Shown here in pieces: positions 25,692 through 32,343 of a DNA stretch of 64,000 nucleotides. Position numbers and translations under genes: made by a program. This DNA comes from Erythrobacter sp. GTDB taxonomy: Bacteria; Pseudomonadota; Alphaproteobacteria; Sphingomonadales; Sphingomonadaceae. How positions within the stretch are numbered: position 1 is the first letter of the stretch; every line of letters starts with the position of its first letter. A model generated the notes under the pieces. It was not told the DNA's origin. It did no database searches and was given only the letters and a program-made list of their open reading frames with translations. The DNA is taken from positions 62,001 to 126,000 of the forward strand of contig JAACTB010000014.1 in NCBI GenBank assembly GCA_009993605.1. Direction: 5' to 3'.

Positions 25692-26048
25692 TCAGACCAT
25701 GAAGCTTTCGCCGCACCCGCAAGCGCCCTTGGCGTTGGGGTTTTCGAACACGAAACCGGCGGTGAAATCGTCCTCGCGCCAGTCCATCGTGCTGCCGACG
25801 AGGTAGAGCACGCTCGCCCCGTCGATGTAGAAAATGCCGCCGGGGGTTTCGATCTTCTCGTCGAACTTCGCTTCCTCGGTCACGTAATCGACCGAATAGG
25901 CGAGGCCCGAACAGCCCCGGCGCGGGGTCGACAGCTTGACGCCGATCGCACCTTCGGGCGCGCGCGCCATCAGGTCGGCCACGCGCTGTTCGGCGGAGGC
26001 GGTGAGATTCACCGCAGCGGGGCGTTCGCGGGTTTTCGTCTCGGTCAT
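25692..26048 (-). CDS. sufA: A-type iron-sulfur carrier (SufA/HesB family), last gene of suf operon
   Basis: 118 residues with the three A-type cysteines: RRGCSGLAYSVDYV (about residue 49) and GACGCGESF near the C-terminus. The family accepts Fe-S clusters from the SufBCD scaffold and passes them to target apoproteins. The start at 26048 overlaps the sufT stop (ATGA), so it is the last gene of the suf operon. A second A-type protein (ErpA-like) is encoded at 58920. Confidence 0.94.
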   Translation of the reverse strand: MTETKTRERPAAVNLTASAEQRVADLMARAPEGAIGVKLSTPRRGCSGLAYSVDYVTEEAKFDEKIETPGGIFYIDGASVLYLVGSTMDWREDDFTAGFVFENPNAKGACGCGESFMV

Positions 26049-26584
26049 AGCATTCCCAGTTCGAGGCGCGCTTCGTCGGTCATCTTTTCCGGGCTCCACG
26101 GCGGATCCCAGACCAGGTTCACCTCGGCATCGCGCACGCCGGGCACGCTAGCGGCGCGCAGTTCGACCTCGCCCGGCATACTCTCGGCGACCGGGCAATG
26201 CGGGGTCGTCAGCGTCATCGTGACGATCACGTCGCTGTCCGGCCCGACCTCCACTCCGTAGATCAGGCCGAGATCGTAGATGTTGACCGGGATTTCCGGG
26301 TCGTAGATTTCCTTCAGCGCCGCGATCACCTTCTCGTAAAGCTTGCCGCCGGGTTCGCCCGCGCCGACGCTTTCGGGCTGTTTCTTGAGGAATCCTTCGA
26401 GATAGTCGCGCTTGCGCTCCATCTTCTCGCGCGGGGCCTCAGCGTCTGGATCGACCGCGTCGGAGACCCGCGCGCGCGGCGGCTTGGCCGGCGAAACGAC
26501 CTGCTCGGTCGGCGAGGGCGCGACCACCTGTTCGGTCGGCGAGGGCGCCGCGATGAAATCCTGGTCCTTTTCCGTGGTGCTCAT
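26045..26584 (-). CDS. sufT: SUF system maturation protein SufT (DUF59/MIP18)
   Basis: 179 residues. The C-terminal DUF59 domain (about 78-179) contains KLYEKVIAALKEIYDPEIPVNIYDLGLIYGV (split), the TLTTPHCPV motif with its conserved Cys, and LVWDPPWSPEKMTDEAR at the end. SufT-type proteins help deliver clusters to client enzymes. The N-terminal about 45 residues are an extra Pro/Glu-rich tail holding two copies of PSPTEQVV. It is 9 bp after sufS and overlaps sufA. Confidence 0.92.
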   Translation of the reverse strand: MSTTEKDQDFIAAPSPTEQVVAPSPTEQVVSPAKPPRARVSDAVDPDAEAPREKMERKRDYLEGFLKKQPESVGAGEPGGKLYEKVIAALKEIYDPEIPVNIYDLGLIYGVEVGPDSDVIVTMTLTTPHCPVAESMPGEVELRAASVPGVRDAEVNLVWDPPWSPEKMTDEARLELGML

Positions 26585-26593
26585 GAGAAAATC

Positions 26594-27811
26594 CTAGCCG
26601 AAAATCTTGAGTGTGCGCTCGATCCCGCGCAGCAGCGCAGCGATGTCGCTTTCGTCGGAATAGAGGCCGAAACTGGCCCGCGCAGTGGCGGGTACGCCCA
26701 GATGCTCCATCAGGGGCTGCGCGCAGTGATGTCCGGCCCGGATCGCGACGTCTTCTTCGTCCAATATGGTGCCGAGATCGTGCGGATGAACCCCTTCGAT
26801 GGCGAAAGAGACGATTCCGGCGCTTTCCTCCGGCCCGAACAACGTGACCGAATTGAGTGTGCGCAATTCCTCGCGCAGCGTTGTCGCCAGCGTGGCTTCG
26901 TGCGCGAACAGCCGGTCCGGCCCCTGTTCGGCGACATAATCGATGGCGGCATGCAGCGCGATCGCTTCGGTGATCATCGGCGTGCCCGCTTCGAAGCGCT
27001 GCGGCGGCGGGGCATAGGTGCTGCGTGCGAATTCGACCTTTTCGATCATCGCGCCGCCACCCTGCCAGGGCGGCATCGCTTCGAGCAGGTCCTTGCGGCC
27101 CCACAAAACGCCGATCCCGGTCGGCCCGTAAAGCTTGTGGCCGGAGAAGACGTAGAAATCGCAGCCCAGCACTGTCATGTCGAGCGCCAAGCGCGGCGCG
27201 CTCTGGCACCCGTCGAGCAGCAATTTCGCGCCCACGGAATGCGCCAGATCGGCGGCGGCGCGCGCGTCCAGCACCGATCCGAGCACGTTCGAGACATGCG
27301 CCAGCGATACGATCTTCGTGCGCGGCGTCAGCGTGGCTTCGAGCGCGCCGAGATCGATCCGCCCATCTTCGGTCAGCGAGCAGACGTCGATGACGGCACC
27401 GGTCCGCTCCGCGATCATCTGCCAGGGGACGATATTGGAATGATGCTCCAGCAGGGAAAGGACGATCCGGTCGCCCTCGCGCAGGTTTGCCGCGCCCCAG
27501 CTCTGGGCGACGAGGTTGATCCCCTCGGTCGCCCCGCGCACGAACACCACTTCGTCCTCGCTATCCGCGCCGATGAAATCCGCCACCCGCCGCCGCGCCG
27601 CTTCGTAACCCAGCGTCATCTGCGCGCTGCGGCCATAGACGCCGCGATGCACGGTCGCGTAATCCTCGCCCAGCGCGCGCGACATGGCGTCGATCACTTG
27701 TCGCGGCTTCTGCGAAGACGCGGCGGTGTCGAGATAATGCCATGGCTTGCCGTCCGCCGTCAGGAGGCCGGGAAAATCCGCCTTGCGCGAAAGGACAGCC
27801 GCCTCGCTCAC
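26594..27811 (-). CDS. sufS: SufS-type cysteine desulfurase
   Basis: 405 residues of the group II desulfurase fold. PLP Lys 226 lies in FSGHKLYGPTGIG, and the persulfide Cys 363 in RAGHHCAQPLM. Other marks: LDTAASSQKP (about 28-37), VHRGVYGRSAQ, LEHHSNIVPWQ and DGCQSAPR. It supplies sulfur to the SufBCD scaffold. The start is a GTG at 27811 that overlaps the sufD stop (GTGA); the frame continues upstream but that part is only the shadow of sufD. No sufE or sufU partner is in the operon. Confidence 0.95.
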   Translation of the reverse strand: MSEAAVLSRKADFPGLLTADGKPWHYLDTAASSQKPRQVIDAMSRALGEDYATVHRGVYGRSAQMTLGYEAARRRVADFIGADSEDEVVFVRGATEGINLVAQSWGAANLREGDRIVLSLLEHHSNIVPWQMIAERTGAVIDVCSLTEDGRIDLGALEATLTPRTKIVSLAHVSNVLGSVLDARAAADLAHSVGAKLLLDGCQSAPRLALDMTVLGCDFYVFSGHKLYGPTGIGVLWGRKDLLEAMPPWQGGGAMIEKVEFARSTYAPPPQRFEAGTPMITEAIALHAAIDYVAEQGPDRLFAHEATLATTLREELRTLNSVTLFGPEESAGIVSFAIEGVHPHDLGTILDEEDVAIRAGHHCAQPLMEHLGVPATARASFGLYSDESDIAALLRGIERTLKIFG

Positions 27812-28581
27812 AGATGCTTGTCCAGCTTGCCCAGCGCGACATCCATCAGGCGCTCGCTCTCTTCCTCGTCCTCCAGAGCCACGAAGGCATCGCCGAGAAA
27901 GGCGCGGACCAACAGCTTGCGCGCGGTTTCGGGCGGGAGGCCGCGCGCCGCCATGTAATAGCGCGCCTGCTCGTCCAACTGGCCGACCGTGGCGCCGTGG
28001 GCGCATTTCACATCGTCGGCATAGATTTCGAGCTGGGGGACCGAGTTCACGCTCGCGCCTTTTTCCAAAAGCAGGCCCTTGAAATCCTGCTTGGCATCGA
28101 CCTTCTGCGCATCGCGCGCGACGTCGATCCGGCCGAGGAAATTGCCGGTGCCCTGCCCCCAATGGACGCCGCGCACCACCTGGTTGCTGGTGGCGTTCGG
28201 ATGATCGTGCGCGATACGGGTGACGAATTCACGCGTCGTGTCGCGCCCGCCGAGCGTGACGCCGCCGAATTCGAAATGCCCGCCTTCTTCGACCAACACG
28301 ACCATTTCGACCCGGCCCAACCGGCCCGAGGCGATCACGCCGAATATCTCGCAGGTGGCATTCTTGCGCACATTGATGCGCAGGCGGCGCAGTTCGGTGG
28401 CATCGCTGACCGCATCGCCTTCATCGGCGATCACGATGGTGTCACGAAAGATCTCGCCTTCGGCCACGTCGATATCGCGCCATTGGTCGAACGTGCCGAG
28501 GTCCATGCCTGCAAGCGCGTCCGTGTTCGAATAGCGCCAGGCTTCGTCTTTCCGCGTCGGGAGGATGATCGCTTCGCTCAC
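27808..28581 (-). CDS. sufD: Fe-S cluster assembly protein SufD
   Basis: 257 residues, short for SufD, which often exceeds 400 in enterics; short forms are usual in sphingomonads. The SufBD core beta-helix is seen in REFVTRIAHDHPNATSNQVVRG (split; about 140-160), the KQDFKGLLLEKGASVNS stretch and CAHGATVGQLDEQARYYMAARGL (split; about 196-218). SufD binds SufB and SufC in the scaffold complex and helps acquire iron. The GTG start overlaps the sufC stop, and its own stop overlaps the sufS GTG. Confidence 0.93.
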   Translation of the reverse strand: MSEAIILPTRKDEAWRYSNTDALAGMDLGTFDQWRDIDVAEGEIFRDTIVIADEGDAVSDATELRRLRINVRKNATCEIFGVIASGRLGRVEMVVLVEEGGHFEFGGVTLGGRDTTREFVTRIAHDHPNATSNQVVRGVHWGQGTGNFLGRIDVARDAQKVDAKQDFKGLLLEKGASVNSVPQLEIYADDVKCAHGATVGQLDEQARYYMAARGLPPETARKLLVRAFLGDAFVALEDEEESERLMDVALGKLDKHL

Positions 28582-29330
28582 GCCGCCTCCGCCATCACCG
28601 CGTCATAGCCTTCGGCCTCGAGCCGCTGCGAGAGCTCGGCATCGCCCGTCTTCACGATCCGCCCCTGCGACAGGATATGGACGAAGTCCGGCTTCACGTA
28701 ATCGAGCAGGCGCTGGTAATGCGTGATCAGCAGCACGCCCTTGTCGGGCTTGCGCATGATCGCGTTGATGCCGTTGCCTACGGTCTTCAATGCATCGATG
28801 TCGAGCCCGCTATCGGTCTCGTCGAGAACGGCCAGTTTCGGGTCGAGAATGCCCATCTGGACCATCTCGGCGCGCTTCTTCTCGCCGCCCGAAAAGCCGA
28901 CATTCACCTGCCGCTTGAGCATCTCCATGTCGAGCTTGAGCAAAGCCGCCTGTTCCTTGGCATGCTTCAGGAATTCGCCGCCGGACAGCGGCTCTTCCTC
29001 ACGCGCCTGACGCTGGGCGTTGAGCGCCTCGCGCAGGAACTGGACATTGGAGACGCCGGGAATTTCGACCGGATACTGAAAGCCGAGGAAGAGCCCAGCC
29101 GCCGCGCGCTCGTGCGGGTCCATATCGAGCAGGTCCTCGCCCGCGAATGTCACGCTGCCGCCGGTCACTTCGTAACCCGGCCTTCCGCCAAGCACGTAAG
29201 CGAGCGTCGATTTCCCCGCGCCATTGGGGCCCATGATGGCATGAACCTCGCCCGCATTTACGTTGAGCGAGAGGCCGTTGAGGATTTGCTTGCCGTCGAT
29301 TTCGGCGTGGAGATCTTTGATTTCGAGCAT
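28578..29330 (-). CDS. sufC: Fe-S cluster assembly ATPase SufC
   Basis: 250 residues of an ABC ATPase: Walker A GPNGAGKST (about 33-41), Q-loop GFQYPVEIPGVSN, signature GFSGGEKKRAEM (about 145-156), Walker B LAVLDETDSGLD and the switch His in LLITHYQRLLDYV. SufC hydrolyses ATP to drive conformational changes of SufBD. The ATG at 29330 follows the DUF559 gene by 5 bp. Confidence 0.97.
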   Translation of the reverse strand: MLEIKDLHAEIDGKQILNGLSLNVNAGEVHAIMGPNGAGKSTLAYVLGGRPGYEVTGGSVTFAGEDLLDMDPHERAAAGLFLGFQYPVEIPGVSNVQFLREALNAQRQAREEEPLSGGEFLKHAKEQAALLKLDMEMLKRQVNVGFSGGEKKRAEMVQMGILDPKLAVLDETDSGLDIDALKTVGNGINAIMRKPDKGVLLITHYQRLLDYVKPDFVHILSQGRIVKTGDAELSQRLEAEGYDAVMAEAA

Positions 29331-29335
29331 GTCTG

Positions 29336-29875
29336 TTATCTCGTCTGGTCGCGATGTGGGCCCGGTTTGCGGGGCCGCGAATAATGCTGGTTGGGATTGG
29401 CCGCGGCATGGGCGCGCGCGGCCTCTTTCTTGTCGGCGATGCGGCTGCGCATGCCGAGCGTGATGCGCTGGAGCACGCTGTCGATGTCCGTCAAGATGTC
29501 GGAGGCGGCGATCCGCATGACGCGGATGCCGACCGATTCGAGGCTCTTGTCGCGACGTTTCGCCAGCGCCTCGTCGGCGCCCTCCTCGTCGATCATGATC
29601 GCCATGCCGAGATTGTGGCAGTTGAAGTCCACGATCGCGCTGCCGACCACGGCGAACCGCTTGAAGGTGTAGCGACCCATATCCGCCTTGGCGAATTTCT
29701 CGGCGAGCGCCTTGTGCGCTTCGGAAGAATGGCGGCGCATCTCGCGCGCCTGTTCGTGCAAAACGTCGAGCCGCTTGTCCGAAATCTCCCACCCACGGCC
29801 CTTCTTCTTGAGCGCGGGGGCGGAATCGTCGGTTTCGGACGGATCGCGAAGCTGGAGGGTTTTGCGGTCAGTCAT
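29336..29875 (-). CDS. DUF559 (Vsr/PD-(D/E)XK-like) protein within suf operon, probably degenerate
   Basis: 179 residues. Residues about 65-145 match DUF559, a very-short-patch-repair-like nuclease fold: GRYTFKRFAVVGSAIVDFNC, MAIMIDEEGADEALAKRRD and LESVGIRVMRIAASDIL. The Asp of VDF is kept, but the usual V-E-V-D-G catalytic strand reads I-M-I-D-E and its following His is missing, so catalysis is doubtful. The N-terminus is charged and helical. The gene lies between sufB and sufC, overlaps the small membrane-protein gene by 8 bp and precedes sufC by 5 bp, so it is cotranscribed with the SUF machinery. A role in cluster assembly is possible but unproven. Confidence 0.82.
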   Translation of the reverse strand: MTDRKTLQLRDPSETDDSAPALKKKGRGWEISDKRLDVLHEQAREMRRHSSEAHKALAEKFAKADMGRYTFKRFAVVGSAIVDFNCHNLGMAIMIDEEGADEALAKRRDKSLESVGIRVMRIAASDILTDIDSVLQRITLGMRSRIADKKEAARAHAAANPNQHYSRPRKPGPHRDQTR

Positions 29876-30065
29876 GACGGAGTCGCTGACCGTGCCGGTA
29901 AACTAGCAAAGTAGCGGTTGGGAGGCCGAACAGGATCGAAAGTGCAAGCGTCACGGCCACGGGCTGCGATTCCGAGCCGAAGACAGAGAATACCGCGAGC
30001 CACAAAAGAGCAAACGGGCAAAGCACAACGCACGCGGTTGCCAGAATGCCAAAAAGCCGAGCCAT
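29868..30065 (-). CDS. Small two-helix membrane protein within suf operon
   Basis: 65 residues with two hydrophobic helices (about 3-27 and 36-54) and a short basic tail. No family recognised. The ATG (30065-30063) lies in the sufB stop codon (TGATG), a GGGG stretch precedes it, and its end overlaps the DUF559 gene by 8 bp. This tight packing argues for a real gene despite its size. It could anchor part of the SUF system to the membrane, but that is only a guess. Confidence 0.6.
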   Translation of the reverse strand: MARLFGILATACVVLCPFALLWLAVFSVFGSESQPVAVTLALSILFGLPTATLLVYRHGQRLRHD

Positions 30066-31558
30066 CACCCCACACTCCCCTCGAGCGAAATCGCCAGCAG
30101 TTTCTGCGCTTCGACGGCGAATTCCATCGGCAGCTGCTTCATCACTTCCTTGGCGAAGCCGTTGACGATCAGCGCGATCGCCTCTTCCTCGCCGAGGCCG
30201 CGTTGCTGGGCGTAGAACAGCTGGTCGTCCGAAATCTTGGAGGTGGTCGCCTCGTGCTCGATCTGGGCGCTAGGGTTCTTGACCTCGATATAGGGCACGG
30301 TGTGCGCGCCGCATTTGTCGCCGAGCAAAAGGCTGTCGCATTCGGTGCGGTTGCGGACATTGTCGGCATTGGCGGCTACGCGCACGAGCCCGCGATAGGT
30401 GTTGTTCGACTTGCCTGCCGAAATCCCCTTGGAGATGATGGTCGAGCGCGAACCGCGCCCGTTGTGGATCATCTTGGTGCCGGTATCGGCCTGCTGGTGG
30501 TTGTTCGTCACCGCGACCGAGTAGAATTCGCCCACGCTGTCTTCGCCGTTGAGGACGCAGCTGGGATATTTCCACGTGACGGCGGAACCGGTTTCGACCT
30601 GGGTCCAGCTGATCTTGGACCGCGCGCCTTGGCAGAGGCCCCGCTTGGTGACGAAATTGTAGATCCCGCCCACGCCTTCGCTGTTGCCGGGATACCAGTT
30701 CTGCACGGTCGAATACTTGATCTCGGCATCGTCCATCGCGACCAGTTCCACGACGGCGGCGTGCAGCTGGTTCTCGTCGCGCATCGGCGCGGTGCAGCCT
30801 TCGAGATAGCTGACATAGCTGCCCTTTTCGGCGACGATCAGCGTGCGTTCGAACTGGCCGGTGTTCTCCGCATTGATGCGGAAATAGGTGCTGAGTTCCA
30901 TCGGGCAGCGCACGCCTTCGGGAATGTAGACGAAGGTCCCGTCCGAGAAGACCGCGCTGTTGAGCGTGGCGAAGTAATTGTCGCGCTGCGGCACCACCTT
31001 GCCGAGCCACTTCTTTACGAGGTCAGGATATTCGCGGATCGCCTCGCTGATGGAGCGGAAGATGACGCCTGCCGCTTCCAGCTCCTTGCGGAAGGTGGTG
31101 GCGACGCTGACGCTGTCGAACACGGCGTCCACCGCGACCTTGCGCGCGCCTTCCACGCCCGCGAGCACTTCCTGCTCCGCGATCGGGATGCCCAATTTGT
31201 CGTAGACCGCCTTGATGTCGGGATCGAGCTCGTCGAGCGATTCCAGCTTGGGCTTGGCCTTGGGCTCGGCGTAGTAATAGGCGTCCTGGTAGTCGATCTC
31301 GGGATAGCCGAGCTTGGCCCAGTCCGGCTCTTCCATGTCCTGCCACAGGCGGAACGCCTTCAGCCGCCAGTCGAGCATCCATTCGGGCTCTTTCTTCTTG
31401 GCGGAGATGTATTTGACGGTGTCTTCGTTCAGGCCCTTGGGCGCGAATTCGGTGTCGATGTCCGAATGCCAGCCGAATTCGTATTCGGCGGCGCGCGCCG
31501 CGGCATCGCGGGCGTCCTGATCCTGAACGGGTTCCTGAAGGTCTACGGTGTCGGTCAT
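30065..31558 (-). CDS. sufB: Fe-S cluster assembly scaffold SufB
   Basis: 497 residues, full length for SufB, the scaffold subunit on which the nascent cluster forms. It begins [10 protein letters not shown] and has [18 protein letters not shown]-type opening residues, [33 protein letters not shown] (split; about 235-267), [39 protein letters not shown] and the conserved [22 protein letters not shown] (split). ATG 31558 overlaps the Rrf2 regulator stop (ATGA). Confidence 0.97.
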   Translation of the reverse strand: MTDTVDLQEPVQDQDARDAAARAAEYEFGWHSDIDTEFAPKGLNEDTVKYISAKKKEPEWMLDWRLKAFRLWQDMEEPDWAKLGYPEIDYQDAYYYAEPKAKPKLESLDELDPDIKAVYDKLGIPIAEQEVLAGVEGARKVAVDAVFDSVSVATTFRKELEAAGVIFRSISEAIREYPDLVKKWLGKVVPQRDNYFATLNSAVFSDGTFVYIPEGVRCPMELSTYFRINAENTGQFERTLIVAEKGSYVSYLEGCTAPMRDENQLHAAVVELVAMDDAEIKYSTVQNWYPGNSEGVGGIYNFVTKRGLCQGARSKISWTQVETGSAVTWKYPSCVLNGEDSVGEFYSVAVTNNHQQADTGTKMIHNGRGSRSTIISKGISAGKSNNTYRGLVRVAANADNVRNRTECDSLLLGDKCGAHTVPYIEVKNPSAQIEHEATTSKISDDQLFYAQQRGLGEEEAIALIVNGFAKEVMKQLPMEFAVEAQKLLAISLEGSVG

Positions 31559-31983
31559 GCCAGTTCTTTCGGGGCGTGAGTTTTGGGCGCGTCGGCGAGT
31601 TGCGTGAGCGCGATTCCGGCGAGCGCGCCGCGCAGGGCGCCGTTGATGAGGGGCCAATGGGGGCGCAGGCTGCAATCCTGGCCGATCGTGCAATCCTGCC
31701 CTTCGACGCAGGCGGTCAGCGCGATCGGGCCTTCGACCGCCTCGACGATGTCGGCGACGCTGATCGCGGCGGCCGGGCGCGCGAGCTGCAATCCGCCACC
31801 CGCCCCGCGCACCGAGCGTAAAAGACCCGCCGCGCTCAATTTGCTGACGAGCTTCTGCACGGTGGGGACCGGAAGCCCGGTTTCCGCCGCCAGTTCCGCC
31901 GCACTCGTCCGCCCGCCACCGCAATGGCGCGCGGCGGCGTGCATGGTGACGACGGCATAATCGGCGAGATTGCTGAGGCGCAT
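31555..31983 (-). CDS. Rrf2 family Fe-S regulator of the suf operon (IscR/SufR-like)
   Basis: 142 residues. The winged-helix N-terminus [18 protein letters not shown] and the wing [14 protein letters not shown] are typical Rrf2. Three cysteines at about 92, 98 and 104 ([13 protein letters not shown]) have the same spacing and position as the [2Fe-2S] ligands of E. coli IscR. Such regulators repress suf or isc genes when clusters are plentiful. It is the first gene of the operon, with a perfect 8-bp inverted repeat 7 bases upstream, so autoregulation is likely. ATG 31983 is preferred to an upstream in-frame start at 32064, which would put the palindrome inside the gene. Confidence 0.93.
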   Translation of the reverse strand: MRLSNLADYAVVTMHAAARHCGGGRTSAAELAAETGLPVPTVQKLVSKLSAAGLLRSVRGAGGGLQLARPAAAISVADIVEAVEGPIALTACVEGQDCTIGQDCSLRPHWPLINGALRGALAGIALTQLADAPKTHAPKELA

Positions 31984-31990
31984 GCTGGCC

Positions 31991-32015
31991 AAATCGGAGC
32001 AATGCGGTCCGATTT
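31991..32015. promoter_or_regulatory. Candidate operator for the suf Rrf2 regulator
   Basis: AAATCGGA (31991-31998) and TCCGATTT (32008-32015) are perfect 8-bp inverted arms separated by 9 bases, directly upstream of the regulator's ATG. The 9-base spacing recalls the TGA-N9-TCA iron-responsive boxes of the Rrf2 protein RirA, though the core bases differ. Binding here would block ribosome access or transcription of the whole suf operon. Confidence 0.6.
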
Positions 32016-32060
32016 CAACCGAAAACAGATTGTTGCGAGTCGTTATTATGTTTGTGTTCC

Positions 32061-32223
32061 GCATCCCCTCCGGGATGCGAAATCCTCGCGCCTTCGGTGC
32101 TGCGGGCGGCCGGTCGGCCTTGCGGGCCTACGGCCCGTGCTCCGCGACCAAGCCATTGGGCCTATAATGGTCCGGTCCGCGACCAGCGGACTGCAAGGGC
32201 ACGCGCCCGCCCCGCAGGTGCCC
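32061..32223. repeat. Cluster of five short hairpins
   Basis: Perfect stems: 32061-32067/32072-32078 (7 bp), 32108-32112/32115-32119 (5 bp), 32123-32128/32132-32137 (6 bp), 32175-32180/32186-32191 (6 bp) and 32197-32202/32218-32223 (6 bp). Such a run of GC-rich palindromes looks like a dispersed intergenic repeat or a structured RNA. A similar style of sequence, not shown to be homologous, occurs at 60103-60175. Confidence 0.5.
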
Positions 32224-32318
32224 GACCGAAGGGAGGAACAGCACCGAGGGAGACGCAGACAGGCCGCAGGCCCACCAACCCGCGGAGGCGGGTTCGAAAA
32301 ACAAAAACTCGCCCCCGG

Positions 32319-32343
32319 AGGCGTTTGCGAAACGCCTATTTTT
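32319..32343. terminator. Hairpin with T run at the end of the DUF885 gene
   Basis: AGGCGTTT (32319-32326) and AAACGCCT (32330-32337) form a perfect 8-bp stem with a 3-nt loop. On the plus strand a T5 run follows at 32339-32343, giving a textbook terminator, although no plus-strand gene lies upstream. On the minus strand the hairpin overlaps the DUF885 stop codon, and a T-rich stretch follows 11 bases later. It probably serves the DUF885 gene, or ends a plus-strand RNA from the hairpin cluster. Confidence 0.6.

Larger units (their letters stand above)
31984..32335. other. Intergenic region between suf regulator and DUF885 gene with dense hairpins
   Basis: 352 bases without a supported gene. 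The part next to the suf regulator holds the operator and an AT-rich stretch on the minus strand (about 32030-32055), where the suf promoter probably lies. The rest is GC-rich and full of short palindromes. A 79-residue open frame on the minus strand (32128-32367) is rejected as chance. Confidence 0.6.

Noticed and set aside
27812-28162. Upstream extension of the sufS frame
   Set aside because: These codons are the shadow of sufD; the GTG at 27811 overlaps the sufD stop and fits SufS homologues.
29336-29875. DUF559 gene as a defence nuclease
   Set aside because: It is embedded in a housekeeping operon, and its catalytic strand is altered.
29918-31579. 553-codon plus-strand frame antisense to sufB
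   Set aside because: Composition is His/Arg/Ala-rich without domains; sufB on the other strand is certain.
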